Assembly (NCBI GenBank): GCA_036785325.1
Contig: JAXIVH010000082.1
Coordinates: 371,230 to 435,229 of the forward strand
Direction: 5' to 3'
Origin: Urophycis tenuis
Taxonomy: Eukaryota; Chordata; Actinopteri; Gadiformes; Phycidae
DNA: 64,000 bases
Shown: in pieces, positions 28,607 to 39,939 of the stretch
How positions within the stretch are numbered: position 1 is the first letter of the stretch
Layout of the letters: every line of letters starts with the position of its first letter
Made by a program: the position numbers and the translations under genes
The notes under the pieces: model-generated
What the model saw: only the letters and a program-made list of their open reading frames with translations
What the model was told of the DNA's origin: nothing
Database searches by the model: none

Positions 28607-29803
28607 AAGGCTGCATCCGAATACTCAGTATAAACTATTTCTGTTCAGTGTCTTCTACTTGACCGTTAAGCCTAGTTTATACTTCTCCGACTGCGTAATC
28701 CGTAATCCGACTGCGTAACTACGGACATTCCTCGAGCCCTCATAGTTCTCCGTCGTGGTGACGGTCACGCAATGCAATTTCCCGCTTGACCAGTAGGGGT
28801 CGCTACGCAAGACTGGCCATGACATTCATGCAAGTAAATAAGTACAAAAGGGAAAAATAGTTAAGAGGGGATCAATTAATAAATAAATAAAATAGAAAAG
28901 GGGATACATTATAAATGAAATGCTTTTAAAAGTAAAAACCGTACACAAACTTGCAATTTGCCACCGTCTCAGTTAAGTTTCACAAGTTCAAGTAGGTCGG
29001 CTTGCATTTTGGAGCTTTATGCGTCCATATAGTAAAGCGTATATATATAGCGTATAAAGCGTATATACATAAATGGCGCTGCCAGTGTTTACGTTGTGAT
29101 AGAAGTCGATAGCGATAGAATGTGATTCATTGTGAGTCATTCATGTGTAAATGACGTGTTTAGAGGACCAATCGCAGCCCTTACGGTCTCCGTTGTTCAT
29201 TGACGGAGTGACGGATACTTAAAAAATATATCGGGCCGACGGAGACGACGGAGAGGCTCTCCGTCAGGCTCTCCGTCGATGGAGAGGGCTCTCCGTACAC
29301 GACGTACGGCACTTTACGCAGAAGTATAAACTAGGCTTTAATGTAGTACATGCTACAGCCGTACGTACAACGCCTCCGAACGCTTCCGAACACCACCGAA
29401 AACGCTACCGGATGTTTGGAGATGATGTATTTCCCCTCTGTGCGCAGCAGATCAGATGCCGGCAAAATTAAAGTCACCTCTGATAATTTACCTCATAGTT
29501 TTCCGTCTTGTTGTCGTTGCTAGTGAATTAAAATGTCTCTTTCTGCGCAAATGGCTCTTGATATCGCTGCTTTTATTTATTTTAATTTTCTCCACGGTGT
29601 TCTTCTTCTTCGGATACCAGACTCTGCTGTATTGTGGGATAGCGTAGTGTCCTACCGTTGTACACTGTGGCGGTAGTAGGCATTCGGAAACCTTTTCCAT
29701 ACTACACAATGCGTACTAAGCATTCGGACGTACTATATTTGTCACGTACTACAAAATGCATACTATATAGCAGTCAAGTATGTGTATTCGGATGCCGCCC
29801 AAG
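28607..29803. mobile_element. MITE with GCATCCGAATAC inverted ends
   Basis: GGCTGCATCCGAATACTCAG at the left and its near inverse (TATTCGGATGCCGCCC) at the right. Possible CCAAG duplication at the flanks. It is split by the element at 28669-29337. The superfamily is not determined. Confidence 0.65.
28669..29337. mobile_element. MITE with TTA target duplication (PIF/Harbinger-like)
   Basis: Ends AGCCTAGTTTATACTTCTCC and inverse (GAAGTATAAACTAGGCT) are flanked by TTA on both sides, the typical PIF/Harbinger target. 669 bp, without coding potential. Confidence 0.8.
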
Positions 29804-30332
29804 TCACTTTCCCCAACTCCACTCAGATCAGAATAAACTATGACCAAACAGCAAAATTGACATTTGTAGCCCTTGACAGTAATTAAACCTCACACCTAAT
29901 TAATTAATTGATCAGTCAGTTGCCAAATCTCTCGTTATTTTGTACGGTAATAAAAAAAAAAAAAAGAATAGAATAGAAATACTTTATTGAGTTCATGGAT
30001 AAAGTCACACTGGCCTTAAATCGGTGGATCCAGATGTATGGGCATCCTCTGCCTGTGCTGTGCTTGCGCTCTAGACACATCCCTCTGTGTGTCTCTCCCC
30101 CTTTTTCCTCTCACACCACAGAAAGAGAAGAAAACAGTTTAGTGTCTTGTGCTTCACTAGATGCAATAAGCAATACTACACTTTTTTTTTTTTATCTATT
30201 ACCAATGCTCTGTAAACTATACTATTAATAAGCACCAAGTTATGATTGTATTGTCAATTTAGGAATCTTCAATTTATTTTGCTCTGATAACATTTTTAAC
30301 CCTATTTTTTTTTTTACCAGGGCTCATACTTA
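29804..30332. other. AT-rich non-coding spacer
   Basis: Contains A- and T-runs (29949-29965, 30184-30195, 30305-30315). No gene or element recognised. Confidence 0.6.
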
Positions 30333-32664
30333 CAGTTTTTTCTGATTGCTAAAGTTCAATTTTCGCAACTTTGGCTGCTTTTGCAAAACTCTACACACAA
30401 CTGCAAGAACTTCACACCAATCTAGCAAAGCATTGTAGATACATTGCAAAATCAAACTAAGGTTGAAAAACGCTATACACCTTTGTAAAAATTGCATTTT
30501 TGTGTCAAATCATTCACACAAACTATCATTGTAATTAACACGCCCACACTGCAACTACACATGAATACGTTTGATATAAACACACAGGGAATCACACTTC
30601 AATCATGGATGTTTATTTACATTCACCAAAACAACCTAAAAATATTTTTTGACATGTAAATCAAAACACAAGAAAACTCAATACAAGTGTACTGAAAACA
30701 AAAGGAAGTTACTGAACATCCATACGCCTTGCTGGATCTGGCCACAAGATTTCATCAACATCACATTCTATGTCTTCAAGTGCAAGACAGCGGGGAAAGT
30801 ATCGCCTTGCATGGCGTATCCAGCCCTGACATGCTGCCTGGTCAATATCCCCACATGCCTCCTCCATTGCCTGTAGCAGGGCCATACGCTGCTGGGGATT
30901 ACGCTCATAGACCCTCCATCGCCAGGCAGAGAAGAACTCCTCGATGGCATTGAGGAAAGGAGAGTAAGGTGGGAGGTTGAGGATAGTGAAATGTGGATGA
31001 TCCTGACACCAGTTACGGACTGCAGCAGATCTGTGAAAGCTGACATTGTCCCATATTACGACATATCTGGTTTGTTGTGCTCCACGTGCATTTGTGAGAA
31101 TGGCATTTAGCTGGTTGAGGAATGCGATGATGAGGTCTGTCTTGTACGGGCCCAGTGTGGCATGATGGTGAAGGACACCGTTCTGGCTGATCGCAGCACA
31201 CATTGTTATGTTGCCCCCCCTCTGCCCTGGCACATTTGTAATGGCACGCTGTCCGATGACATTCCTGCCCCGTCTTCTTGTTTTAGTGAGGTTGAACCCT
31301 GCCTCATCCACAAATATGAGCTCATGGCCCATGGCATCTGCCTCTAGCACCATTACTCTCTGAAAAAGAAAAACAAAACAAAATAAATACACTTCAGTAT
31401 GTAAAAGGACCATGTATACACTTCTGAATTCAACACCAATACTGTTGCTTACCTGCACATATTCACAACGCAGTTGCTTTACTCGTTCTGAATTCCTTTC
31501 AAAGGGCACTCTGTAGACCTGCTTCATGCGAATTTTGTTTCTGTCAAGTAAGCGTGATATTGCTGAGATGCTCACAGTATTTACATTTGCAAAAGTTGTG
31601 TCATCTTCAATTACACGCTGCTGAATTTCACGCAGCCTTATGGTATTGTTCGCCATCACCATATTCACAATGTGGATCTCCTGCTCAGGTGTGAACAGTC
31701 TTTCTCTGCCCCCAGCTCTCGGAATTCTAGCAATTCTGTAAAGTAGCAATGCCATCATTTGTACATTACTGTATTTTACATATTAAGGAAGTATACATAT
31801 TGTCTAATATGTACACTGTATTTCTATGTACAGATTGCAAGTAGGCCTATACTGCAATGTTGAAATGAAATGAGTATGAAATGACTCTACATACCGGTTC
31901 TCAGTGTGAAATGTTCTGATTATGCTTGCTACAGTGTAGCGGCTCAGATTGGGTTGAACCCTTTCTCCAGCTTCCCTGCTCATGCCATGGTTGATGACAT
32001 AGTCAACCAATGTGGCCCTTATGTCATCTGTAATTATGTGTCTTTGTCTCCTTCCTCCCCTTCCTTGTCCTCTTGCTCCTTGGGCCCCTCGTCCTCTTGC
32101 TCCTTGCCCCCCTTGTCCTCTTCCTAAGACTTCATTTTCTTGACTTGGTCCATGTTGTCCTCTCCCTCTTATTTCTTCATGTCCTCTGCCTCGTCCTCCT
32201 CTGGTCCTCACTCTTCTGACAAGTCTTTCTCCTTCCATTGTTCTCCACACAGAAAGCTTTCCTGTGACTTATTTATAGGCTGGTTGCAAGGTGAAGGGAT
32301 TATCTAAAGTTGTGTCCACCTGTCACATGTTGTCTAATAATTAGTAGTATAGTGTACAAAATATCCATGAATGTGTATAGTTTTTCTAGGAGTGTGTTCA
32401 TCGTTTGGAAATTGTGTGTAAAGCAGTGAGTTGTGTTTACAGTTATGCAAAAAGAGTGTTGTGCAATGGATTGCTTTGGTACATTTTGCAAACTGTGCTT
32501 TATAACATTACAAACTCAGTGCAAACTCAGTGCTTTTTAAGTGCAAATCAGTTTTTGTGCTTATAGTTTTGCTACATTGGTGAAATGTTTGTGTATTTGT
32601 GTGAAGAGTTCAGCTTAAACAGCCAAAGTTACAAAAAATGTGCTTTAGCGAACAGAAAAAACTG
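30333..32664 (-). mobile_element. IS630/Tc1-like transposon copy 3, apparently complete
   Basis: 2332 bp between TA duplications (30331-30332, 32665-32666), with the same inverted ends as copies 1 and 2. It is missing ~100 bp of the left subterminal region relative to copy 2. It carries an uninterrupted transposase. Confidence 0.92.
30709..32238 (-). CDS. IS630-like transposase, three exons, intact (425 aa)
   Basis: Exons 31895-32238, 31453-31735 and 30709-31359 join with GT-AG borders and matching phases (2, then 0) into 426 codons including the stop. The N-terminus is R/G-rich (RGRGHEEIRGRGQH), probably unstructured and DNA-binding. Next comes a helix-turn-helix with DDIRATLVDYVINHG and LSRYTVASIIRTF, then IARIPRAGGRERLFT and a second helical part. 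The catalytic domain has FVDEAGFN (first Asp; other copies have DETGF), IWDNVSFH (second Asp) and PPYSPFLNAIEEFF (Glu), with 35 residues between the last two (DD35E). It cuts and pastes the element at TA sites. ATG 32238 was chosen because upstream in-frame codons are non-ATG. With intact ends and frame this copy could be active; I cannot test that. Confidence 0.88.
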
Positions 32665-32666
32665 TA

Positions 32667-33104
32667 ATATCTTTCAAAGTCCCCTGTACAGGAGCTCATA
32701 TATGTACTTATTGTTGGAGCTACATTATCTTTTTGCTCTAAGTAGTGGTAATTTTGTCAATTAAATTGTTTATTGGGATTTCTGCTCACATTAGTAATAT
32801 ATATTTTGTCAATATTATCTTGTTAGTAATTTGTCTAGTTAGGTTGCTTTGATGTTTAATCTTTATTTGGTTAATTTATCAACTGTAATATTTGGTTTAG
32901 ACCCCTGGGGGTAGTAGTGCGTACCGGTAAGGGTGGATATAGGTAGGATGTGGAAGGACACCTGTATGCACCTGGGTAGTGGGCACATGGTTTTTTACCA
33001 GCGCGAGAAATGCATGGATTGTTTTGCTCACCTGAAACAAGAATAAACCAACCTCAAAGCGAGATCCATGCATGGAAAGTACTTAATTTATTGCCTGCGT
33101 ACAT
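32667..33104. other. AT-rich non-coding spacer
   Basis: Nothing recognised. Confidence 0.5.
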
Positions 33105-33621
33105 TAAAGGGATATTCCGCCATTTTTGGAAATAAGCTCATTTTCCACCTTCCCTCAAGCAAAACAATCGATCTTTACCCTTTTCCCGTTCATCCAGCCA
33201 TTCTGTGAGTCTGGGGGTACAACTTTTAGCTGTAGCTTAGCATAGATCATTGAATCGGATTAGACCATTAGCATCTCGCCCGCTTAAAAGTGACTACGAT
33301 TTCCGGAATTTTTCCATTTAAAACTTGTCTCTTCTCAAGTTTGAAAGTGCAATAAGACCAACGGAAAATGAAACGTGGCGATTTTCTAGGCTGATTTTAC
33401 CCGGAACTATATTCTCTTTCTGGCGTAATAATCAAGGAAAGTTGCAAAGGTACCATGGGCGCAGTGATATGACGCGCCTCAAAGTATAGTCCCGGTAATC
33501 ACGTTGGTTGTATTGCCGGAAGAAGCCTACAGGGACTATTGAGGCGCTGCGTCATATCACTACGCCCATGGTACCTTTGCAACTTTCCTTGATTATTACG
33601 CCAGAAAGAGAATATAGTTCC
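33105..33621. mobile_element. MITE with long internal hairpin (truncated)
   Basis: Starts AAAGGGATATTCCGCCATTT, a type of end common in fish MITEs. 33406-33478 and 33535-33621 are inverted copies of ~80 bp (GGAACTATATTCTCTTTCTG ... and inverse), separated by ~56 bp. The matching outer end is missing: the sequence breaks into a C-run and (CA)n at 33620-33652. Confidence 0.7.
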
Positions 33622-33652
33622 CCCCCCCCCACACACACACACACACACACAT

Positions 33653-34890
33653 ATGGGCTCCTACAAAGATGGATTCATAACTCAAACCCTGTTTAGAGCC
33701 ACTCCACTCAAACTTGCACGATACAGTTTTTAGCTTGCATTATGATACTAATTAAACTTCTCCCTGGGCCCAGAGTTTAAACTCTTTTCCTACATCTTCA
33801 TTATCTTTCTGTACTTTTCCTATTTTAAATCATATTTCCAATTCATTTATTTCCTTATTTCTCTATTTTCTCCTGTTTGTGTTGCCCGCAACGCAAATTA
33901 GAACCAAAATTTAGAACGGTGGTCAACTTTTATTCATCAGCACATCAAATCATTTCCCACATCAGGATTCTTTACGGTGTGTCCTAAAGCAGCAAATACA
34001 CAGCCAGCAAGCCAGCGCAAAAATATTGTGAAAAAAAGACTCACTCTCTCCCCAATCCCTGATTGATGCAGGGGTCGTTGAAGCTGCTGTGAAAAAGGTC
34101 ACAAACACGTCCAACGTCGTGATGCCAAAATTGTAGTATGAGACGTCTCACTTGTTTGTTAAAAAAGGGTTTATTACAAAATAGAACAGTGTCAAAAAGA
34201 ATCTTGAGAGAGCCTCTGTGGCGCCTGAGAACACTCTGCCAGCCTTGTTCTGATGCACAGTTTAAATGCTAAATCACAAATGGCCATCTAGATGGTCAGG
34301 CACCTCCTGAGCCTAAAATGGTCATTACGACACCCTGCTTCCTTTCACCTCTGACCTATGTTTACGAAGGTTCACACCTCTCACAGTAAAGGCAACCCTG
34401 AGAAAGACACATGTTCCCATCACACAGAGTACAGGACACAGCCAACGGCTGAGCAAACACAATACATCTCCTTACATAGCATGAACAGCTGACCATACAC
34501 TAAAGGACAATTCTAATATGTTAGTGTTAATTATTTAATTATTATGAAACATTCATATTAATACAAATGATCAATAGTGTTCAGAGAGGGGCTCTCCTGG
34601 AGGAGGAATATATACATACTGTATATATATATCATTATGAATGGATCATCAATCATGATGATGGAGAGTAAGGGAATGGTTCCTGTCGTGTCAGTGAATG
34701 AGTGACTGAGTCAAGCACTGAGTTACTTCATACCAACTGATTTATTGTTGTCATAAGCAGAGCAAGATGAATGGAAATAGCAAATATTACATTGTATAGG
34801 CTTGTCCAATAGACCTTTAACAAAATATAAAACAATACACAATGACACATCTTTACAAAATAACATCAATGAAGGCATTCAAACAGACAA
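33653..34890. other. Non-coding region
   Basis: No recognisable gene. It includes a TA-rich spot near 34610-34632. Confidence 0.5.
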
Positions 34891-34891
34891 T

Positions 34892-34926
<35 letters not shown>
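34892..34926. repeat. (GT)n microsatellite
   Basis: Dinucleotide run directly downstream of the SPRY exon stop. Confidence 0.95.
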
Positions 34927-34928
<2 letters not shown>

Positions 34929-34931
34929 AGA

Positions 34932-35482
34932 CTACAACCGACACAGAGACACTGAGGAACCATCCAACCATAACCCAAACCCAGGGAGGAGGTCCTCCTG
35001 CGTGAATGTGGACCTGAAGGTGTGGATATGTGTCAGTGTGTCTGAGGACTTTCCTACATCTGGGGACACTCTGTAGAAGGACAGAGTGCCAGCAGGCCGG
35101 TCCAGATACACTCCTACTCTGTTAGAGCCAGCGGGGGGGAGAGGAATGTATGTTTCACTATTGTTGTACAAGACAGCATAAACACCATCATCACAATAAA
35201 GACTCCAGGACTTGTTGTTCCCTCCAAGCCTGCTGTCATTACCCTGTCCTCTTGTGATTCCTCTGTATGTCACTCCTATAACAACTTTTCCTTTCCTCTC
35301 TACCTCCCAGTAACAGCGGCCAGTCAGATTCTCTCTACACAACAGCTGGTCCCAGTAGTCAAATCTCTCTGGGTGATCAGGATACGACTGCAGCTTTTTA
35401 ACCCATGTCACCTTTCTGTTGTCCTCAGACAGAGAGAGTTGTCTGTGGGCTGTGTTTGGGTCCAGTGTGAGTTCACAGGTAT
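34932..35482 (-). CDS. PRY-SPRY (B30.2) terminal exon
   Basis: The exon opens after a CCCTCAG acceptor in phase 1 and runs to a stop. The product is a complete B30.2 domain: PRY part (DTCELTLDPNTAHRQLSLSE, then PERFDYWDQLLCRE) and SPRY part (GRCYWEVERKGKVVIGVTYR, NRVGVYLDRPAGTLSFYRVS, DLLPGFGLW). In fish this exon ends TRIM, NLRC3-like and related immune genes, where it binds ligands or pathogen products. No RING, B-box or NACHT exon is visible upstream in the window; the upstream side is filled by transposons. The nearest upstream exon on the same strand is an Ig domain at 39638. It could be the end of a large gene or an orphan exon. Confidence 0.85.
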
Positions 35483-36150
35483 CTGAGGGAGAACAAGACA
35501 TGATTAGGCTGCTGGACACACAGAAACACACTGACAAGTGGGGTGTACTACGAACCTCGATTAACATACCCAGGCTTAGTTTGGATAACCTGGATCGACA
35601 AATACGAAAGTCGCAATCAGAGTTAAACGGTACCACGAAGCTCACTTACGATTTGATTTGTCGAGCCAGGTTTTCCGCTTTAGTTTTGATTAGTTTTGAT
35701 GCGCGTTCCCGTAAAAGAGGCGTAACCCAACGGTATTCACCATGACGCAATGGATCCGACGGAGCGAAAAGGGGGAAGCGGGCTATGTACTTCACTCAGG
35801 AGGAGCAAGGAGTCGTTATGAACTTATACGAGGAGTTTAAAAAGAAAATAACGGCAAGGGGCAATTGCCCATAATAAGGCTAGGGAGGTGTGCTGGCGAA
35901 AAATAGCAGATTCTGTGCGTAGCCTAAGTGAAAAGATTCTGCATAGCCTAATTGTCTAGAAATAACTATGCCAAATGCAGAATTGTTTGCCATTAATCAG
36001 AATCAGAAACAAGTTTATTGCCAAGTAGGTTTGCACCTACAAGGAATTTGAATTGGTGCAAGAGAAAAACAGTAGTAAAAATATAAGTAAAATAACTATA
36101 AATATATACGATGTACAATATATACGGAGCAACAGTGCATGCAAGTTACT

Positions 36151-36233
36151 TGTCAGAGGTGGGATTCGAACCCACGCCTCCAGGGGAGATTGAGACCCAA
36201 ACGCAGCGCCCTAGACCGCTGTTCCATCCTTAC
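36151..36233 (-). pseudogene. tRNA-Leu(CAG)-derived SINE head, copy 1
   Basis: Reads GTAAGGATGGAACAGCGGTC ... GTGGGTTCGAATCCCACCTC on the minus strand. It matches tRNA-Leu(CAG) with a damaged D-arm. The SINE body with its TTCTGA-type tail extends to about 36000. Confidence 0.75.
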
Positions 36234-36739
36234 ATTTTGAGGAAACTGTGCATATGATTGTAAAATTCAGAAGCAACCTGATTTATTCTGTTATTTAGGG
36301 AATTCATTTCAAATACATCCTATCTGTAAAAAAGTATTGCATGTGCCAGAAGGTAGTGACGGTGGTGTGGTGGATTATGTGAACTGCACACCAGCAACCG
36401 GTGTTCATATCTTGCCTGTCCATCATCATGCCTTTTACCCCATCTAGATTGGGTGTTAGCACGACCGTCCTAAATAAGCACAAAAAAGAGTATTTTATTT
36501 TATTCTATTCTATTCTAAAAATATATATATACTGTATATTCAATGTGGTAAGTTGCAATAATTTCAGGTGAATGTAGCCTATGATTTGCAATAGGATAGG
36601 CTCTAACCTATCATCTGATGTTGATTACCTGTAGCAAATAAGAAAAAAAACTCAGCGAAACACCCTGACTAGGGGGCGGCGCCCAGCTTTAAGTAGCCGA
36701 TCTAATCGGAAAGTTAGCTGAAAACCTCCTCCCGACCAG

Positions 36740-37998
36740 GGGCCTCATTTATCAAACGTGCGTACGCACAGATTTGTGCTTACGCAGTGCGTACGAACAT
36801 TCCCACGCAAAGTATGGGATTTATCAACTTGTACTTGTGCGTAGGAACGTGCGTAAATTTAAGCACAACTCTGACCATGCGTACGCACAAAACCTAGTGG
36901 TAGAATAGTGAAACTACTACGAGAACCCGTTAAGAGTCGCAGTGTTCAGCAATCACAAACGTCACACATATCCCCTGTATCCTCTAATTAATAACAATTC
37001 TCATTTAGTAAGTTAGCAGACATTTTTGAATAATTGGTATGACAAGCTATAAAAGACAGCTGGGACAGGACAACCCAAAAAAGACAACTTGAAATAAGGA
37101 CGATGGCGCATCTTGCACTTTTGGAAAATTTAGAGAACCGTGCGCTTTGCAGGGAGCGCGTTTTCAAAGAGCGTGTGGATTTGCTCAGTCAGAGCACAGA
37201 GTGGCTTCTCAGTAGGTATAGATTCCCAAAAAATATACTTGTGGATTTATGCCGGGATTTACAACATACTATATTGGAGCGAAAGACCAAACAAACCAAA
37301 GCCATCACAGTGCACATTCAGCTCCTGTCCACACTGGGATTTTTGGCCACCGGGACATTTCAACATGCGGCATTTCACAGCCGACACTGAGTAGAATCAT
37401 GCCAGCAGTGTTGGATGCAATCATTTCTCTAGCCCCACTTTACATTCAGTTCCCGTTAATTCCACGCCGTCGCTGGATTCGCAAATATAATTGGAGCCAA
37501 ATAGATTGCACACACATCACAATAAAAGCACCATCACACAATGAATTCAGTTACGTTAACAGGAAAGGACTTCATTTAATTAATACACAAATAATCTAAT
37601 GCCAATATGTCTCTATTAAACGTTGTTGCCCGGTGGCCTGGAGGAACGCACGATTCGTTCATCCTGCAGGTGGGTGCGCAGCTCCAAGCAGGAGCTATTG
37701 AGGACGGCTGGCATTGACGTATTGACATATTGACGTATTGATGGCTGGCATTGAGGGATTGCCGCTACCATATATGGTCAATTGGAGGCGTTTCTGAATG
37801 CAAATTACTCTAACCGTGCACGAGCATGGGAGTTGAGAACAGGTGGGATTTGTCATCACGGATTACTTACTGGTGTGCGTACGACCCGTGTACGCACGTT
37901 TGATAAATGCAGATTTTTTTCTACTTACGCACATTCTAAATTTCATGCGTACGAACGAAATTAGAACTTTTCCTACGCACGGTTGATAAATGAGGCCC
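36740..37998 (+). mobile_element. PIF/Harbinger element, CAG target duplication
   Basis: Ends GGGCCTCATTTATCAAACGT and inverse (GATAAATGAGGCCC) lie between CAG duplications (36737-36739, 37999-38001). The empty site CCGACCAGGTTTGG is seen at about 39335. It contains a decayed transposase. Confidence 0.85.
37103..37710 (+). pseudogene. Harbinger (HARBI1-like) transposase remnant
   Basis: Pieces in different frames: an N-terminal region (WLLSRYRFPKNILVDLCRDL), a middle part with YNWSQIDCTHITIKAP (first catalytic Asp region) and VVARWPGGTHDSFIL. The rest of the domain is missing and frames are broken. Confidence 0.8.
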
Positions 37999-38139
37999 CA
38001 GGTTTGGTTGCGAGCATAAGTTACCATGGTGATATAGCTCCGCTAAAAGAGAGCGACTTTCGTATGACAGCTAACCCAGGCTTTGAGCTCAACATACCTC
38101 GTTAACCCACTAATCGAGCTTCGTAGTACACCCCCCAGG

Positions 38140-39474
38140 GGGGTGTACTACGAACCTCGATTAACATACCCAGGCTTATTTTGGATAACCTGGATCGACA
38201 AATACGAAAGTCGCAATCAGAGTTAAACGGTACCACGAAGCTCACTTACGATTTGATTTGTCAAGCCAGGTTTTCCGCTTTAGTTTCAATGCGCGTTCCC
38301 GTAAAAGGGGCGTAACCCAACGTTATTCACCATGACGCAATGGATCCGACGGAGCGAAAAGGGGCTATGTACTTCACTCAGGAGGAGCAAGTAGTCGTTA
38401 TGAACTCATACGAGGAGTTTAAAAGAAAATAACCGCAAGGGGCAATACTGTTGCCCATAATAAGGCTAGGAAGGCGTGCTGGCAAAAAATAGCAGATTCT
38501 GTGCGTAAGTGAAAAGATTCTGCATAGCCTAATTGTCTAAAAATAACTATGCCAAATGCAGAATTGTTCTCCATTAATCAGAATCAGAATCAGAAACAAG
38601 TTTATTGCCAAGTAGGTTTGCACCTACAAGGAATTTGACTTGGTGCAATTGGTGCAAGAGAAAAACAGTATTTATAATATAAATAAAATAACTATAAATA
38701 TATACGATGTAGGCCTACAATATATACGGAGCAGTAGTGCGTGCAAATTACTTGTCAGGTTGCAGTCTCCCCTCCAGGGGAGACTGCAACCTGAACGCAG
38801 CGCCCTAGACCACTGTTCCATCCTTACGTTTTAAGGAAATTGTGCATATGATTGTAAAATGCAAAAGCAACCTGCTTTATTCTGTTATTTAGGGAATTCA
38901 TTTCAAATACAACCTATATGTAAAAAAGTATTGCATGTGCCAGAAGGTAGTGACGGTGGTGTGGTGAATTATGTGAACTGCACACCAGCGACCGGTGTTC
39001 ATATCTTGCCTGTCCATCATCATGTCTTTTACCCCATCTAGATTGGGTGTTAGCACGACCGTCCGAAATAAGCACAAAAAATATTATTTTATTTTATTCT
39101 ATTCTATTCTATTAAAAAAAAAATATATATATATATATATATTCAATGTGGTAAGTTGAAATAATTTCAGGTTTGTAGCCTATGATTTGCAATAGGATAG
39201 GCTCTAACCTTTCATCTGATGTTGATTACCTGTAGCAAATAAGAAAAAAAAACTCAGCGAAACACCCTGAATAGGGGGCGGCGCTGAGCTTTAAGTAGCC
39301 GATCTAATCGGAAAGTTAGCTGAAAACCTCCTCCCGACCAGGTTTGGTTGCGAGCATAAGTTACCATGGTGATATAGCGCCGCTAAAAGAGAGCGACTTT
39401 CGTATGACAGCTAACCCAGGCTTTGGGCGCAACATACCTCGCTAACCCACTAATCGAGCTTCGTAGTACACCCC
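38140..39474. mobile_element. GGGGTGTAC element, copy 2
   Basis: 1335 bp, with CCAGG at 38135-38139 and 39475-39479. It lacks the Harbinger insertion of copy 1 and has a more decayed tRNA-Leu piece (~38754-38826). Confidence 0.85.
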
Positions 39475-39637
39475 CCAGGTGTTTCCACCTTCACAACAAA
39501 GCAGCAGTTTGGTGTGATGTTAACCTCATGAGAATAAGCAGCATGAAACATCTCAGTGTTATGAATACATCAACAACAATGTTATGAATACATCAACAAC
39601 ACTTATGAATACATCAACAACAAACATCAGTCCTTAC

Positions 39638-39934
39638 CAAAGACGAGCAGCTCAGCAGTGTGATTGGCCGTGCCAGCGCTGTTGCTGGCCACGCAGCAGA
39701 CCGTGTTCACACCATACCTCAGGCCTCTGACGAAGAGGAACCCCCGCTCCACCCAGGCCGCAGGCTCCGACCGGGGGTCCGTGCCGCCCCCCCGCAGGGG
39801 CCGGCCGTCGTGCAGCCACTCCACGGTGGGCTCAGGCGCGCCGCCGACACTGCAGCTGAAGCGGGCCGTTTGGCCCACGGGCAACACCGGGGTGGAGGAG
39901 TGGAACGCTGTGATGCTGGGGGTCTCCACCGTCA
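39638..39934 (-). CDS. Immunoglobulin-like (I-set) domain exon
   Basis: The exon runs from acceptor (TTGTCTTCAG) to donor (GTAAGG), phase 1-1, 297 bp, which is the usual layout of a single Ig domain. The product has strand B Cys (ARFSCSVGG), the Trp of strand C (PTVEWLHDG) and strand F Cys (NTVCCVASNSAGTA), ending AELLVF. An extra Cys precedes the strand F Cys. I do not recognise the gene. No neighbouring exon is clear, though the phase would fit the SPRY exon 4 kb downstream. Confidence 0.75.
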
Positions 39935-39939
39935 CTGAA

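Larger units (their letters stand above)
35541..38134. mobile_element. GGGGTGTAC element, copy 1 (with nested Harbinger)
   Basis: Ends GGGGTGTACTACGAACCTCG and inverse (GCTTCGTAGTACACCCC). CCAGG follows on the right and directly joins copy 2. No transposase of its own. It holds a tRNA-Leu-derived SINE and a nested Harbinger element. The family resembles PIF/Harbinger MITEs by target sequence; inference. Confidence 0.8.
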
